Shown: positions 27,678-37,141, numbered from the stretch's first letter. The stretch: DNA of 64,000 bases from Nocardia bhagyanarayanae (GCF_006716565.1 NZ_VFPG01000001.1:5766001-5830000), one strand, 5' to 3'. Notes: a model not told the origin generated them from the sequence alone. Translations and numbers: made by a program.

Positions 27678-28358
27678 TTACGACTTCGAGCCGGTGACCG
27701 GGCAGCCGTGGGCCAGGGGGCCGAGCAGTGTGCTGTTGTCGTAGAAGTGTTCGAGCTCGAGGATGCGGAGGTCGTCGCTGACTCTGGCGATTGTGGCGCC
27801 GAACATCTCGATCAGCTCGCCGGTGGGCTGGTGTTCGCGGTAGGGGCCGTCGTAGTTGCCCCAGTGCCGCCAGCGGAAGGTGACATTCGGCGGGCCCGCC
27901 GTCACTTCCAGTACCTCCCAGAAGAATCCGTTCGGCATCGCGGTGTGGAAGATGTGGTGCGAGCTCTCGAAGGTCTCGTTCTCGGCGTCGTAATAGGGGT
28001 TGTCGCCGATCAGGATGTTGTAGCTACCGATCCGCGCGAATTCCTCGGCGTTCCGCCACGGTCCGCCGTTGACGCGGCCACGGTAGTGTTCGGCCACAAG
28101 CGAGACCCAGGTCGCCGGATCCTTCTTGTGTGAGATCTCCATCTCGAAGACCCGGACCAGGTCTTCGACGATCGCCTCGAGCGATCCCGGCGCGTGTTGG
28201 GTGGTTCGCTCGCGCGGGACGGTGAGCTCGGTCAGGTGGTAGTCCGGCGCTCCGTCGCGCCAGTCCTCGGGCTCGGCCGCCGCGACCACGGCATCGCGGC
28301 CTCGCAGCCACAGTGGTGTTTCCGCGGCCGACGTCGAATCTGTTGCGTCAACTGTCAT
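27678..28358 (-). CDS. NTF2/SnoaL-like protein of the pathogen-related type
   Basis: A 226-residue protein of the cystatin-like NTF2 fold, resembling the plant and fungal pathogen-related family: blocks GRVNGGPWRNAEEFARIGSYN and HHIFHTAMPNGFFWEVLEV (both given in part). Members often bind small hydrophobic ligands or act as cyclases; no substrate can be assigned. Its 3' end abuts the P450 remnant, so the rearrangement that broke the P450 may have brought it in. It is divergent from the MHYT gene. Confidence 0.65.
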   Translation of the reverse strand: MTVDATDSTSAAETPLWLRGRDAVVAAAEPEDWRDGAPDYHLTELTVPRERTTQHAPGSLEAIVEDLVRVFEMEISHKKDPATWVSLVAEHYRGRVNGGPWRNAEEFARIGSYNILIGDNPYYDAENETFESSHHIFHTAMPNGFFWEVLEVTAGPPNVTFRWRHWGNYDGPYREHQPTGELIEMFGATIARVSDDLRILELEHFYDNSTLLGPLAHGCPVTGSKS

Positions 28359-28649
28359 TTCGTTCTCGTCCCGTAGGCTGTGTCGGACGCGAAGACGTTA
28401 ACAGCAGACCATCGCGCAGGAAAGCTATTGCGCAACTGAGACATTGGCTCGACCGTGCGCGTGATGGGCACGCAAGGAGGCGTCGCCGTCGACGTTCTCG
28501 AAGCTGCCCCTTCCGGCGAACGCGATGTGACTGAAGACACTGTCCCCGTTCGTGCTTTGCGGCACGCCCGGCCGGACCTCACCGTTAACGTGTGGGCCGA
28601 CAGACTGCTTCGAAATTCACGACTGAAGCCAGCCGGTAGCGGGGATCAA

Positions 28650-29477
28650 ATGCTGCACATTTACCACTTCAGCTACGGATGGCTGACGCCCGCGCTGGCC
28701 TACCTCATGTCCTTCGTCGGATCACTGCTCGGATTGCAGTGCGCCGCGCGCGCCCGCGCGGGTGAGCACCGGGCGCTCTGGCTCGGACTGGCCGCGCTGG
28801 CCATCGGCGGCACCGGCATCTGGGTCATGCATTTCATTGCGATGCTGGGGTTTTCGATCCAGGACGCGCAGATCCGCTTCGACCTTCCGATCACGCTGTT
28901 GAGCGCGGCCACCGCCATCGTCGTGGTCGGTATCGGCTTGGCGCTCGTGCAGGCGCCCCGGCCGCGTCCGCTGGCGCTCGGGGCGGGCGGCGCGATCACT
29001 GGCCTCGGCGTCGGCGGTATGCACTACACGGGCATGTACGCGATGAGATCCGACGCGACGATCGGCTACGACTGGCGGGTCGTCACGCTGTCGCTGATCA
29101 TCGCGGTCGTCGCCGCCACCGCAGCGCTGTGGTTCACCGTGCACGTGCGTGGCATGACCGCCGCCGTCGGCGCCGCGTTCATCATGGGCGTCGCGGTCTG
29201 CGGCATGCACTACACCGGCATGGCGGGTATACACGCGCACCGCGGCCATCACGGCACCCCGACGGGCACCGACCCGCTGACCATGCTCGCACCGCTGATC
29301 GTCGTCATCAGCCTGGTCACGATGCTGTTGCTCATCGCGGTCAGCCTGACCTCGATCGAACGCGACATCGACCTTCCGCCCATGCGGCCCACGGCCGTGC
29401 GTCCGGTCACCGAGGATATCGCCCCTCCGCCGAAAGGTTCGCCTTCCGGAACCGGATACCCCCTGTCGGGCCGGTGA
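28650..29477 (+). CDS. MHYT-domain membrane sensor protein
   Basis: A 275-residue integral membrane protein with seven hydrophobic segments and three MHYT-type motifs: MHFIAMLGF, MHYTGMYAM and MHYTGMAG. This domain is proposed to bind copper and sense oxygen, CO or NO. No output domain (GGDEF, EAL, kinase) follows; the C-terminus is a short Pro-rich tail. ATG 28650 begins the conserved helix; an upstream in-frame start would add 65 residues of poor quality. Confidence 0.82.
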   Translation: MLHIYHFSYGWLTPALAYLMSFVGSLLGLQCAARARAGEHRALWLGLAALAIGGTGIWVMHFIAMLGFSIQDAQIRFDLPITLLSAATAIVVVGIGLALVQAPRPRPLALGAGGAITGLGVGGMHYTGMYAMRSDATIGYDWRVVTLSLIIAVVAATAALWFTVHVRGMTAAVGAAFIMGVAVCGMHYTGMAGIHAHRGHHGTPTGTDPLTMLAPLIVVISLVTMLLLIAVSLTSIERDIDLPPMRPTAVRPVTEDIAPPPKGSPSGTGYPLSGR

Positions 29478-29664
29478 TCCAGGTGACCGCAAGCCTCCGC
29501 GGAGGTCGCGCAGTTGTCGGGGGTTACATGTCGGTTAGCACTCGTCGAATGCCGCTGAGCGGGCTGACCGAAGCGGCCAGCACGACGTCCCGAAAGATCA
29601 ATGGCGCCAGTACATCTGACGCCGACAGAGCGCACCATCATGCCGAATTCAGGGCATTGCCGGA

Positions 29665-30228
29665 TCAGCGACAGGCCAGTAGCAATTCGAAGGCGCTGTG
29701 CAGGTCGGGCTCGTCGAAGATCTGATGTTCGTCGTCCGAGGCGGTGTGATGCCAGACGACGTAATGGGCAGCCAGATAGCGCAAATCTCCCCACGGCTCC
29801 TGCGCGTGGACTCGCGCCAGCACCCGACCGCACCGCAGGCATTCGATCCACGGGACGACGAGCAGGCCCGTCAGGGCAGAGCCCGTGATGCCGACTTGGG
29901 CTGGGTCGACCGGTGTCGAGCGATCATCCGGCAGCAGTCGGATGGAATTCGCGTCAGCGGAATCCCTGACAGACGACAGGATTTCGTCATGTCGGGCCAG
30001 TCGTTCGCCCCAGTGCTCGGCCAGCACTTCCATCTCGGCGCGCGTTCGGTCGCTGACAGGCACCTGATGCTCGAGCAGCCGCTGCACCAACATCCACAGC
30101 CCGGCTTCCTGATGCCCGCTCTCTCGGCAGTCGCGAAAGCTGTCGGCATCCTCGATCGAGGGCAGCAGCGCGGCCAATCGTTCCCACAGGTCGACTTCGT
30201 ATGCCTCGTAACGGCTATCGCTACCCAC
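29665..30228 (-). CDS. Hypothetical protein with CxxC
   Basis: A 187-residue soluble, acidic protein I do not recognise. It has an N-terminal helical half and a C-terminal half with ECLRCGR, possibly a metal or redox site, followed by a WHHT segment. GTG 30228 is chosen because TAGGGT, a TAnnnT -10 box at 30241-30236, ends seven bases upstream, giving a leaderless mRNA. It lies between the two copies of the 148-bp repeat. Confidence 0.6.
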   Translation of the reverse strand: MGSDSRYEAYEVDLWERLAALLPSIEDADSFRDCRESGHQEAGLWMLVQRLLEHQVPVSDRTRAEMEVLAEHWGERLARHDEILSSVRDSADANSIRLLPDDRSTPVDPAQVGITGSALTGLLVVPWIECLRCGRVLARVHAQEPWGDLRYLAAHYVVWHHTASDDEHQIFDEPDLHSAFELLLACR

Positions 30229-30794
30229 CGTCGCGACCCTACTGGACAGAATTCGAGCACGAACCGGCCAGCTCACGCCACGTCGTTGCCCAACGAGCAA
30301 GCACACTCATCTACCGCAGATCGAGTGGACCGAGCCCAGCTGAGCTTCGGGGCGGCGGGCCCAGGCCCTGCCGCCGGACCGCGGACCCGGGACAGGCGCG
30401 GACGGAGGTCCCCAGATCGGTCTTCGACCACATCACTACCTCTCCGACACAGTTCGAGCACCCGCGCATCGGCATTTCAGGATACTTGCCGACTTGGTGG
30501 CGAAATAAGATCGCCGAGCTCGAGTGGGTCAACCCGGTGTTGCGTTCTGCGAGTGCGTATTTCGCCTCGGAGCTCGACCAGACCCGGAGGTGGGGCGGTC
30601 CGCCACCCTCCGCGCCGCCTTGCTCGACGCCTGCGATCACCTGCTCGCAGCGAGCAGGGACCACGCCGCCGGGTAAAAGCGGGACGGCCGACGCTACGCT
30701 CGACACCGGCCCGACGGCACAGCTCCGGCTTCCCAGCATCGCGATTCGCGGGTACGACGCACTGGAGCCGCACGCCGGATTGTTAGCGTGGAAT
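30229..30794. other. Intergenic region with gene remnants, 566 bases
   Basis: It holds the leaderless promoter of the hypothetical gene on its left, copy B of the 148-bp repeat (30595-30742), and the -10 box TAGCGT (30784-30789) of the XRE gene. The frame in front of copy B stays open but shows no known motif. I see no intact gene. Confidence 0.65.
30595..30742 (+). repeat. 148-bp direct repeat, copy B
   Basis: This matches 27127-27274 along its whole length with 11 mismatches by my count. It encodes the last 25 or so residues of a glycosylase-like protein, ending with the same stop, with no rest of the gene in front. It is therefore a duplicated fragment, 3.3 kb from its source. Confidence 0.9.
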
Positions 30795-31649
30795 ATGCCC
30801 AGCGAATCCCCCGTGGCGGCGACTCTGCGCCGCGAGCAGCTCCGCGATTTCCTGCGCACCCGCCGCGCCCGGCTCACCCCTGATGACGTCGGTCTGATCG
30901 CCGCGGGCAAGCGGCGCACGCCGGGGCTGCGCAGGGAAGAGGTCGCGATGCTGGCCGGGGTCGGCGTGTCCTGGTACACGTGGCTCGAGCAGGGACGCGA
31001 CATCAAGGTATCCAGCGAGGTCCTCGACGCGGTAGGCCGCGCGCTGCGGCTGACCGAGGCCGAGCGCGCGCACCTGTACGTGCTGGCCGGTCTCAATCCA
31101 CCTCGGGCGGGTGCGGCCCGCGACACCGAGGTCTCGCCACAGCTTCGGCAGGTGGTCGACGCGTGGGCGCCGCGCCCGGCGATCCTGCGCGACCGCTATT
31201 GGAACCTGCTCGCGATCAACGAGGCGACGCGCGCCGTCTTCGGTTACGACGACACCGACCACAACTGCATCGTCTCGTTCTTCACCAACGCCCGCTACCG
31301 CGCCATGCACGACCCGTGGACGACCATCGCGCCCGCGGTCGTCGCCGCCTTCCGCGCCGATGCCGATCAAGCCCCCGACGATCCGGAGTTCCGCCGCGTC
31401 ATCGACGAACTCGCCGCGGCGAGTGGCGAATTCGCCGAGTTGTGGGCCCGGCACGACGTCGGCGTTCCGGGGCAGGGCGTGAAAGCGGTGCGCCACCCGG
31501 AGGCGGGCGAGCTGTTCTTCGATGTGACGACCCTGGTGGTCGCGGACCGCCCCGATCGCCACCTGGAGCTGTACCACCCGCGGCCGGGCACCGCGACCGA
31601 GGAGCGGGTCGCCCAGCTCTTGCGGACTCCCGTCGCCACGTCGGTCTGA
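30795..31649 (+). CDS. XRE-family regulator with MmyB-like ligand domain
   Basis: A 284-residue regulator. The helix-turn-helix at about residues 10-75 has the actinobacterial pattern RRTPGLRREEVAMLAGVGVS (start of the domain) and TWLEQGRDIKVS; the rest is an MmyB-like PAS-type ligand domain (PAILRDRYWNLLAINEATRA). -10 box TAGCGT lies five bases before ATG 30795, so the mRNA is probably leaderless. It is followed after 76 bases by an SDR gene on the same strand, a common pairing in which the regulator controls the oxidoreductase. Confidence 0.85.
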   Translation: MPSESPVAATLRREQLRDFLRTRRARLTPDDVGLIAAGKRRTPGLRREEVAMLAGVGVSWYTWLEQGRDIKVSSEVLDAVGRALRLTEAERAHLYVLAGLNPPRAGAARDTEVSPQLRQVVDAWAPRPAILRDRYWNLLAINEATRAVFGYDDTDHNCIVSFFTNARYRAMHDPWTTIAPAVVAAFRADADQAPDDPEFRRVIDELAAASGEFAELWARHDVGVPGQGVKAVRHPEAGELFFDVTTLVVADRPDRHLELYHPRPGTATEERVAQLLRTPVATSV

Positions 31650-31725
31650 TCACCAGGGTGGTGTTGCCAGACCCAGGTTGAGCACGCACTGTTTGCCCCG
31701 CGCCGGGCCCGGCAGGCTGAATGCC

Positions 31726-32505
31726 ATGACGCACAACACTTCCGGCACCTTCCGATTCCAGGACAAGATCGCGCTCGTCACCGGCGGCTCCAGCGGGATG
31801 GGCCTGGCAACCGCGCGGCGGCTGCTTGCCGAGGGCGCTTCCGTGGTGATCACCGGCCGGGACAAGGCGCGGCTCGACGCCGCGGTCCAGGAACTCGGCG
31901 GCGGTGATCGACTCCTCGCGATGCCCGGTGACGCGTCCAGCCTCACCGATCTCGACGCGCTGACCGACGCGATCCGGGAACGCTTCGGACGCCTGGACGT
32001 GGTCTTCGCCAATGCCGGTGTCGCCTCGTTCCAGCCGCACGCCGACGTCACCGAGAACGAGTTCGACCGCGTGGTCGACATCAACTTCAAGGGCGTGTTC
32101 TTCACGCTCCAGAAGACCCTGCCGCTGCTCTCGGACGGCGCGGCGATCGTCGTCAACGCCTCGTGGACCCTGCACCGCGGCATGCCGGGCGCTTCGCTCT
32201 ATGCGGCGACCAAGGCGGCGGTCCACAACCTCGCGCATACCCTGGCTGCGGAATTGGGCCCGCGACGGATCCGCGTCAACTCGGTGAGCCCCGGCTACAT
32301 CGCGACCCCGATGTTCCACGCCGAAGTTTCCGCGGAGGCGCAGACCACCGTCGTCGGCGAGGTGGTCGCCGGACGCGTCGGCACCGCGGAGGACGTCGCC
32401 GACGCCGTCGCCTTCCTCGCCTCCGCCGAGGCGTCCTACGTCAACGGCCAGGACCTGATCATCGACGGCGGCCTGGTCGCCTCGATCCCGGGCAAGCTCC
32501 TCTGA
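31726..32505 (+). CDS. SDR-family oxidoreductase
   Basis: A 259-residue classical short-chain dehydrogenase. The cofactor motif is TGGSSGMG near the start; NAG appears in FANAGVAS; the active site has a serine in VVNASW and YAATK. The C-terminus QDLIIDGGLVAS is typical. The arginine in ITGRDKARL suggests NADP(H) preference. The product is not predictable. It probably belongs with the XRE regulator upstream. Confidence 0.88.
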   Translation: MTHNTSGTFRFQDKIALVTGGSSGMGLATARRLLAEGASVVITGRDKARLDAAVQELGGGDRLLAMPGDASSLTDLDALTDAIRERFGRLDVVFANAGVASFQPHADVTENEFDRVVDINFKGVFFTLQKTLPLLSDGAAIVVNASWTLHRGMPGASLYAATKAAVHNLAHTLAAELGPRRIRVNSVSPGYIATPMFHAEVSAEAQTTVVGEVVAGRVGTAEDVADAVAFLASAEASYVNGQDLIIDGGLVASIPGKLL

Positions 32506-32630
32506 GCTCGTCGGCCGAAGTTCAACGGCAACATTCGAATCAGTGCTGGTCTCAGGGCTTTCCCCGATGTCGGGACCCGGCGGGTCGATCTACCGTTTCG
32601 GCGTAACGGGTAGCGCGAACGGAGAACCCC

Positions 32631-33605
32631 ATGAAGGCGATCATGCAGGACCGGTACGGATCACCGGACGATCTCGAGTTCGGGGACGTCGACCCACCGG
32701 TACCCGGCGACGACGAGGTGCTCGTCCGGGTGCACGCCGCTGCGGTCAACGCCCTGGATTGGCATGTGATGCGCGGAGATCCGTACCTGGCCCGGCCGAT
32801 GATGGGACTGCGCGCGCCGCGGGCGAAGATCCGCGGCCGCGATTTCGCGGGCCGGGTCGAGTCCGTTGGGCGCAACGTGACACGGTTGAAGGCCGGTGAC
32901 GAAGTGTTCGGCGAGGCCGACGGCGCCTTCGCCGAGTACGTAGCCGCGCCGGAAGACGTGGTCGCGCACAAACCGGCTCGCCTGACATTCGAGCAGGCGG
33001 CCGCGATTCCCTTGGCGGGCAATACCGCACTCATGGGACTGCGGGATCTCGGGCAGGTCCAGCCGGGACATCGCGTTCTGATCAACGGCGCCTCCGGTGG
33101 CGTCGGCACGTTCGCCGTGCAGATCGCCAAGGCATTCGGCGCGGACGTGACCGGAGTGTGCAGCACCAAGAACATCGAGCAGGCGCTGTCACTCGGCGCG
33201 GACCACGTCGTCGACTACACCAAGGACGACTTCACCACCGGCACAACGCGATACGACCTGATCTTCGATCTCGTCGGCAACCGCTCGCTGATCGAATCGC
33301 GGCGAATGCTGACACCGACCGGCAAGCTCGTCCTGTCCGGCGGCGGCGTGTACCGCGGCGGCTCGATCGTCGGGCCGATGGCGCTGATGATGACGGGAAT
33401 GGTGTTGGCGCGCTTCGCTCATTGGGTCGACGTCCTCCAGGTGGAACAGCGCGCCGCCAATCTCACCGCGCTCGCCGAACTGGCGGAAGCCGGAAAGCTC
33501 ACACCGGTGATCGACCGGACCTATCCGCTCGGCGAGGCCGCCTCGGCCATGCGCTACCTGGAGACCGAGCACGCGCGCGCGAAGGTCGTCATCACGGTCC
33601 GATGA
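32631..33605 (+). CDS. Zinc-free MDR oxidoreductase (quinone reductase-like)
   Basis: A 324-residue medium-chain reductase with the NAD(P) motif INGASGGVGTFAVQIAKAFG. It lacks the cysteine-rich structural zinc lobe and the catalytic-zinc Cys/His pair, so it falls with quinone oxidoreductases and enoyl reductases, not alcohol dehydrogenases. ATG 32631 is preceded by GGAG at seven bases. It stands alone, 125 bases after the SDR. Confidence 0.85.
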   Translation: MKAIMQDRYGSPDDLEFGDVDPPVPGDDEVLVRVHAAAVNALDWHVMRGDPYLARPMMGLRAPRAKIRGRDFAGRVESVGRNVTRLKAGDEVFGEADGAFAEYVAAPEDVVAHKPARLTFEQAAAIPLAGNTALMGLRDLGQVQPGHRVLINGASGGVGTFAVQIAKAFGADVTGVCSTKNIEQALSLGADHVVDYTKDDFTTGTTRYDLIFDLVGNRSLIESRRMLTPTGKLVLSGGGVYRGGSIVGPMALMMTGMVLARFAHWVDVLQVEQRAANLTALAELAEAGKLTPVIDRTYPLGEAASAMRYLETEHARAKVVITVR

Positions 33606-34165
33606 CGACCGCCGCGGCAGCGCGTGCCGCGGCCGCAACTGCGATCGGGGCATCGGCGAGCAAACCCGGCACGTGCGTGAGCTTCATCAACCAGCCGTTC
33701 GTCCGCTGGTTCGAGGGGGTGTCCAAAAGTACCCCGCCGAGTGCTCCGATCGCTGAATGGTGTTGTAGGCCAACGTGACACAGCGTTTTCGGTGCGACGA
33801 TTCCGCCAGCCGACCACCGCACTCCTCAACTCCGCAGCGACCGGCATTAAGTTACTCATCATTACTCATTTGCTTCTCATGAAGGACGCCCGCGACGGTT
33901 CGCCGACTCGCGGCACGCCCGCGTCAGTGTCCGACGCGACGAAGTCGCGAAAGATGCGCACTACCGCTTATCAGCACCACCGAGGAGTCGGTGGAGCAGC
34001 GCTCTTCGGGCCGAACGGGCACGCGCGGAACCAACGTTGAGCAAAACGCGGACAGCACTCCAACGAGCTGTTAAGTTAATAGCAATTCCTCGACTGCGCG
34101 GCGGGTAAGCATGGGCTGTTCGCCGCGCGTTCGGGGTCTGCTCGTACTCGATGAGGAGTGACGTC
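33606..34165. other. Intergenic region before lcp, 560 bases
   Basis: No credible gene is present. It contains two direct repeats TTACTCAT at 33852-33859 and 33862-33869, spaced exactly ten bases and so on one face of the helix. An AT-rich stretch TTAAGTTAATAG near 34071 is the best place for the lcp promoter. A GC stem (34096-34103 with 34121-34128) lies in the lcp leader. The repeats are a candidate activator or repressor site. Confidence 0.55.
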
Positions 34166-35407
34166 ATGGATGGACTCAACAGACGTGATGCGTTGAAGGC
34201 CAGTGGGATCCTCGGGGCGCTCGGCGCCTTGGCGATCGTTTCGCCCGCGCGGGCGGAGCCGTGGACGTGGTCACCGCAGGGCTCGGTGGCCGGATCCGGT
34301 TCCGGCGCCGACCCGATGACGGTGTGGGATCCCGAGGCCGACGACTTGGTCGCCGGATTGATCGATAGGGGCGAAGTCCCCCGGGTCAACGAGTTGCTGC
34401 GGACTTGGACCAGGAACGGCCAACCTCTGCCCGACGGATTGCCCTCGGACCTGCGCGATTTCATGGAGTACGCGCGTCAGCTGCCGCAGTGGACCGACCG
34501 GGCCAAGTTGGGCACCGCGATCGAGTTCAACAAGAAGCGTGGCCTGTACCTCGGTGTGCTCTACGGCTTCGCCAGCGGCATGATGAGTACCGTCATTCCC
34601 AAGGAGGCGCGGGCGGTCTACTACTCCAAAGGCGGTCAAGACCTCAAGGACCGCATCTCCAAGACCGCCAAACTCGGGTACGACATCGGCAGCAACAACG
34701 CCTACGGTCCCGACGGGGAGATGGTCGTCACCTGCGTGAAAACCCGGCTGGTCCACGCGGCGGTGCGACACCTGTTGCCGCAGTCACCGCACTGGGTGCA
34801 CTCCGCCGAGGAAGACATTCCGATCAGCCAGAACGACATCATGGTCACCTGGCACAGCCTGCCCACGACGGTCATGAAGCACCTGACCGCCTGGAAAGTG
34901 CCGATCCCGCCGCACGAATCGGAGGCGTTCCTGCACTCCTGGCAGGTGGCCGCGCACATGCTCGGCGTGCGCGACGAATACATTCCCAACTCGTGGCCCG
35001 AAGCCAATTCCCAAGCGGCGCAGGTCCTCGATCCCATCATCGCGGCGACGCCCGAGGGCGCCAGGCTGGCCGACCGACTCCTCGGACTGGGCGCCAACAT
35101 CGACTTCGCCGTCCTCAGCAAGCCGGTCCTCGGCTCGTTCACCCGCTTCTTGCTCGGCGACAAGATCGCCGACGGATTGTCCATCCCCCGGGAACCGGTG
35201 TGGGACCCGCTGCTCCGATTCAGTTGGGGCCCTTTCATCGCCGTGCGTGAGGGACTGCTCACCGCCGTGCCGCCCGCGGCGGACGCCTACTGGCTCCTCG
35301 ACGAATTTCTCCGCAAAGCCGCCCTGATCTATCTGGCCGAATTGCGGATGCCGATCAGCATCGAACTCCCGACGATGAACCGCGACATGAGCGTGCCGCC
35401 GCGCTGA
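34166..35407 (+). CDS. lcp: Latex-clearing-protein-type rubber oxygenase (DUF2236, Tat-exported)
   Basis: A 413-residue DUF2236 protein. The N-terminus [19 protein letters not shown], ending SPARA, is a twin-arginine signal. The core [20 protein letters not shown], then [20 protein letters not shown] and [21 protein letters not shown], matches my memory of Lcp, the secreted b-type haem dioxygenase that cleaves poly(cis-1,4-isoprene) endo-wise. The Lys, Thr and His expected near the haem appear in these blocks. ATG 34166 follows GAGGAG by seven bases. A truncated haemoglobin gene follows 14 bases downstream. Confidence 0.82.
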   Translation: MDGLNRRDALKASGILGALGALAIVSPARAEPWTWSPQGSVAGSGSGADPMTVWDPEADDLVAGLIDRGEVPRVNELLRTWTRNGQPLPDGLPSDLRDFMEYARQLPQWTDRAKLGTAIEFNKKRGLYLGVLYGFASGMMSTVIPKEARAVYYSKGGQDLKDRISKTAKLGYDIGSNNAYGPDGEMVVTCVKTRLVHAAVRHLLPQSPHWVHSAEEDIPISQNDIMVTWHSLPTTVMKHLTAWKVPIPPHESEAFLHSWQVAAHMLGVRDEYIPNSWPEANSQAAQVLDPIIAATPEGARLADRLLGLGANIDFAVLSKPVLGSFTRFLLGDKIADGLSIPREPVWDPLLRFSWGPFIAVREGLLTAVPPAADAYWLLDEFLRKAALIYLAELRMPISIELPTMNRDMSVPPR

Positions 35408-35421
35408 ATCACGGTGAAACG

Positions 35422-35826
35422 ATGTCCGCCGCTTTCTCTTTCGAGCCCACGCCGGAACCGAGCGAGGCCGCGCCGATCTATGAGCGGATCGGTGGCCGCC
35501 AAGCCCTGGAGACCGTCGTCGAAGACTTCTACACGCGCGTCCTCGCCGACGAGGAACTGCGCCCATTCTTCGCCGGTACCAACATGTCCCGCATGAAAGG
35601 GCGACAGGTCGAGTTCTTCGCCGCCACCCTCGGCGGACCCGACCCGTACGTCGGCGCCCCGATGAAACAGGTACACCGAGGCCGCGGCATCACCCGGCGT
35701 CAGTTCGCCCTCGTCGCAGGCCACCTCACCGATGCCATGACCGCCGCGGGAGTGCCGCCGGAACTGGTCGCCCAAATCATTGCCACGGTGTCACCACTTG
35801 CCGATGACATCGCCTCGAACCCGTGA
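35422..35826 (+). CDS. Group I truncated haemoglobin
   Basis: A 134-residue 2-on-2 globin. [20 protein letters not shown] is the N-terminal signature, the [18 protein letters not shown] segment carries helices B-E, and the proximal histidine lies in [15 protein letters not shown]. It could bind oxygen or NO in the cytoplasm. It starts 14 bases after lcp and must share its transcript. A role in haem or oxygen handling for the exported oxygenase, or in peroxide/NO defence, is inference. Confidence 0.88.
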   Translation: MSAAFSFEPTPEPSEAAPIYERIGGRQALETVVEDFYTRVLADEELRPFFAGTNMSRMKGRQVEFFAATLGGPDPYVGAPMKQVHRGRGITRRQFALVAGHLTDAMTAAGVPPELVAQIIATVSPLADDIASNP

Positions 35827-35851
35827 CTGATTACCTACTAGGAGCGCGATA

Positions 35852-36199
35852 ATGCGTACCACCCTCCGCCTCGCCGCCGCCTCGGTGGCGGCAGCCAGCC
35901 TCGTCGGCACCGCGGCGGGCGCGACGGCCGATCCGAGCCCCGCCCCGACCTTCACCCCGGTGGCCGCTCCGGAACCCGGAACCGGCTCGTCGGCGGTCGA
36001 CTCCGGATCCGCGGCGGCCCGCTCGGCCGTCGACTTCCTCCAGCACGGCGACATCATCGGAATCATCGTCCTCCTCGGCGTCACCCCCTTCCAGATGCTG
36101 ACCGGAGGCATCTGCGACCTGGCCACCCTGTCGGCCCTGCCGAATCCATGCAGGCCGGGCAATCCCCGATACGCGGCGACAAGCCCTGTTTCGAATTAG
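35852..36199 (+). CDS. Small secreted protein
   Basis: A 115-residue protein with a clear signal peptide (MRTTLRLAAASVAAASLVG, cleavage near ATA-DP), a Pro/Ala/Ser-rich linker, then a hydrophobic segment (IIGIIVLLGVTPFQML) and two cysteines in the last third. ATG 35852 has AGGAG seven bases upstream. It is the third gene of the lcp unit by position (25 bases after the globin). I do not recognise the family. Confidence 0.65.
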   Translation: MRTTLRLAAASVAAASLVGTAAGATADPSPAPTFTPVAAPEPGTGSSAVDSGSAAARSAVDFLQHGDIIGIIVLLGVTPFQMLTGGICDLATLSALPNPCRPGNPRYAATSPVSN

Positions 36200-36248
36200 G
36201 ACCGCAGAGCCAGCATGGAGGGCAGCCGAACCGAAGGCTGGTCCACCG

Positions 36249-36989
36249 TCAGTCGGTCCGGTCGTCACCGTTCTCGGCCGCTGGAATTCCGACGAGGTCG
36301 GCCATGAGATTCATCTGGTGGTCGAAGTAGTCGGCTCTGGCTTCGATGGCGCCTTCCAGGCGGCCGAAGATCTCGAAGCCGATCAGGCCGAAAAGCTGTG
36401 TCCAGGAGGCGAATACACGGCCGAGCGTTTCCTCGGGGAGGTCGGAGACGAGTTGTTCGGCCTGTACGCGCTGGTCGATCAGCGCACGCAGGTCCGCGCG
36501 GACGGGCGCGGGGAGATGTGTCGACAGGCGTGGAGGGTCGATGCGCCCCGCGGCCGTCGCGGCCATGGCTATGTCGGTCAGGAGGAGTACGACGGTCGAG
36601 GCCGGGCGGATGGTGTCTCGCGGGGCGTTGTAGCCGGGGACCGGGTTGCCGTAGAGGAGGCCGTATTCGGTCGGGTGGGCCAGGGCCCAGTCGCGAACGG
36701 CATGACAGACGGCGATCCATCGGCCGCGGTAGTCGACCTCCGATACCGCTGCCGCGGCGGAAGTGGCTGCCGCGCCGAGGGATTCATAACCCTCCAGGAT
36801 CAGGGCGGTGAGCAGGTCGTCGCGGCTCGGGAAGTACCGGTAGAGCGCTGACGCGACGATGCCCATATCGCGCGCTACGCCGCGCAGCGACAGAGCGGCC
36901 CCGTCCACGGCCAGCCGCCGGCGCGCGACGGCCTTGATCTCCTCGATCATTTCCGTGCGGACGCGGGCGCGGAGCGAAGGAGCTGACAT
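36249..36989 (-). CDS. TetR-family regulator of the divergent epimerase gene
   Basis: A 246-residue TetR protein: helix-turn-helix LSLRGVARDMGIVASALYRY (given in part) and a C-terminal TetR_C-like domain with WTQLFGLIGFEIFGRLEG. A -10 box TACACT (37001-36996) ends six bases before ATG 36989, so the mRNA is probably leaderless and the in-frame ATG 24 bases further up is rejected. It is divergent from the NAD-dependent epimerase gene, with two strong palindromes between them that it is likely to bind. Confidence 0.85.
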   Translation of the reverse strand: MSAPSLRARVRTEMIEEIKAVARRRLAVDGAALSLRGVARDMGIVASALYRYFPSRDDLLTALILEGYESLGAAATSAAAAVSEVDYRGRWIAVCHAVRDWALAHPTEYGLLYGNPVPGYNAPRDTIRPASTVVLLLTDIAMAATAAGRIDPPRLSTHLPAPVRADLRALIDQRVQAEQLVSDLPEETLGRVFASWTQLFGLIGFEIFGRLEGAIEARADYFDHQMNLMADLVGIPAAENGDDRTD

Positions 36990-37038
36990 ACCCCCAGTGT
37001 AGAGATCGGGCATCCGATATGAGAACTGTCGACGGTTT

Positions 37039-37109
37039 CGAGAACACTGTTCTTGACAGCGTTCCTCCTCGGGCTCTATGGTGGAACCGTAGCGAGAACA
37101 CCGTTCTCG
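37039..37109 (+). promoter_or_regulatory. Twin palindromic operators and promoter for the epimerase gene
   Basis: CGAGAACACTGTTCTTG at 37039-37055 and CGAGAACACCGTTCTCG at 37093-37109 share the palindrome CGAGAAC-N3-GTTCTCG. The promoter TTGACA (37053-37058), 18 bases, TATGGT (37077-37082) lies between them: the first operator touches the -35, the second sits just downstream of the start point. This is a classic double-block repression layout. Confidence 0.8.
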
Positions 37110-37141
37110 AAACGGAACAGCTGACAGAATCGAGGACCACC

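Noticed and set aside
27127..30742. A mobile element bounded by the 148-bp repeats
   Set aside because: No transposase, integrase, terminal inverted repeats or target duplication is visible; simple recombination explains it.
30201..30794. In-frame upstream extension of the XRE regulator by 198 codons
   Set aside because: It crosses repeat copy B and a -10 box and shows no conserved domain; the regulator starts at 30795.
33554..33862. Minus-strand frame of 102 codons after the MDR gene
   Set aside because: It overlaps the MDR end and has shadow-like Arg-rich composition.
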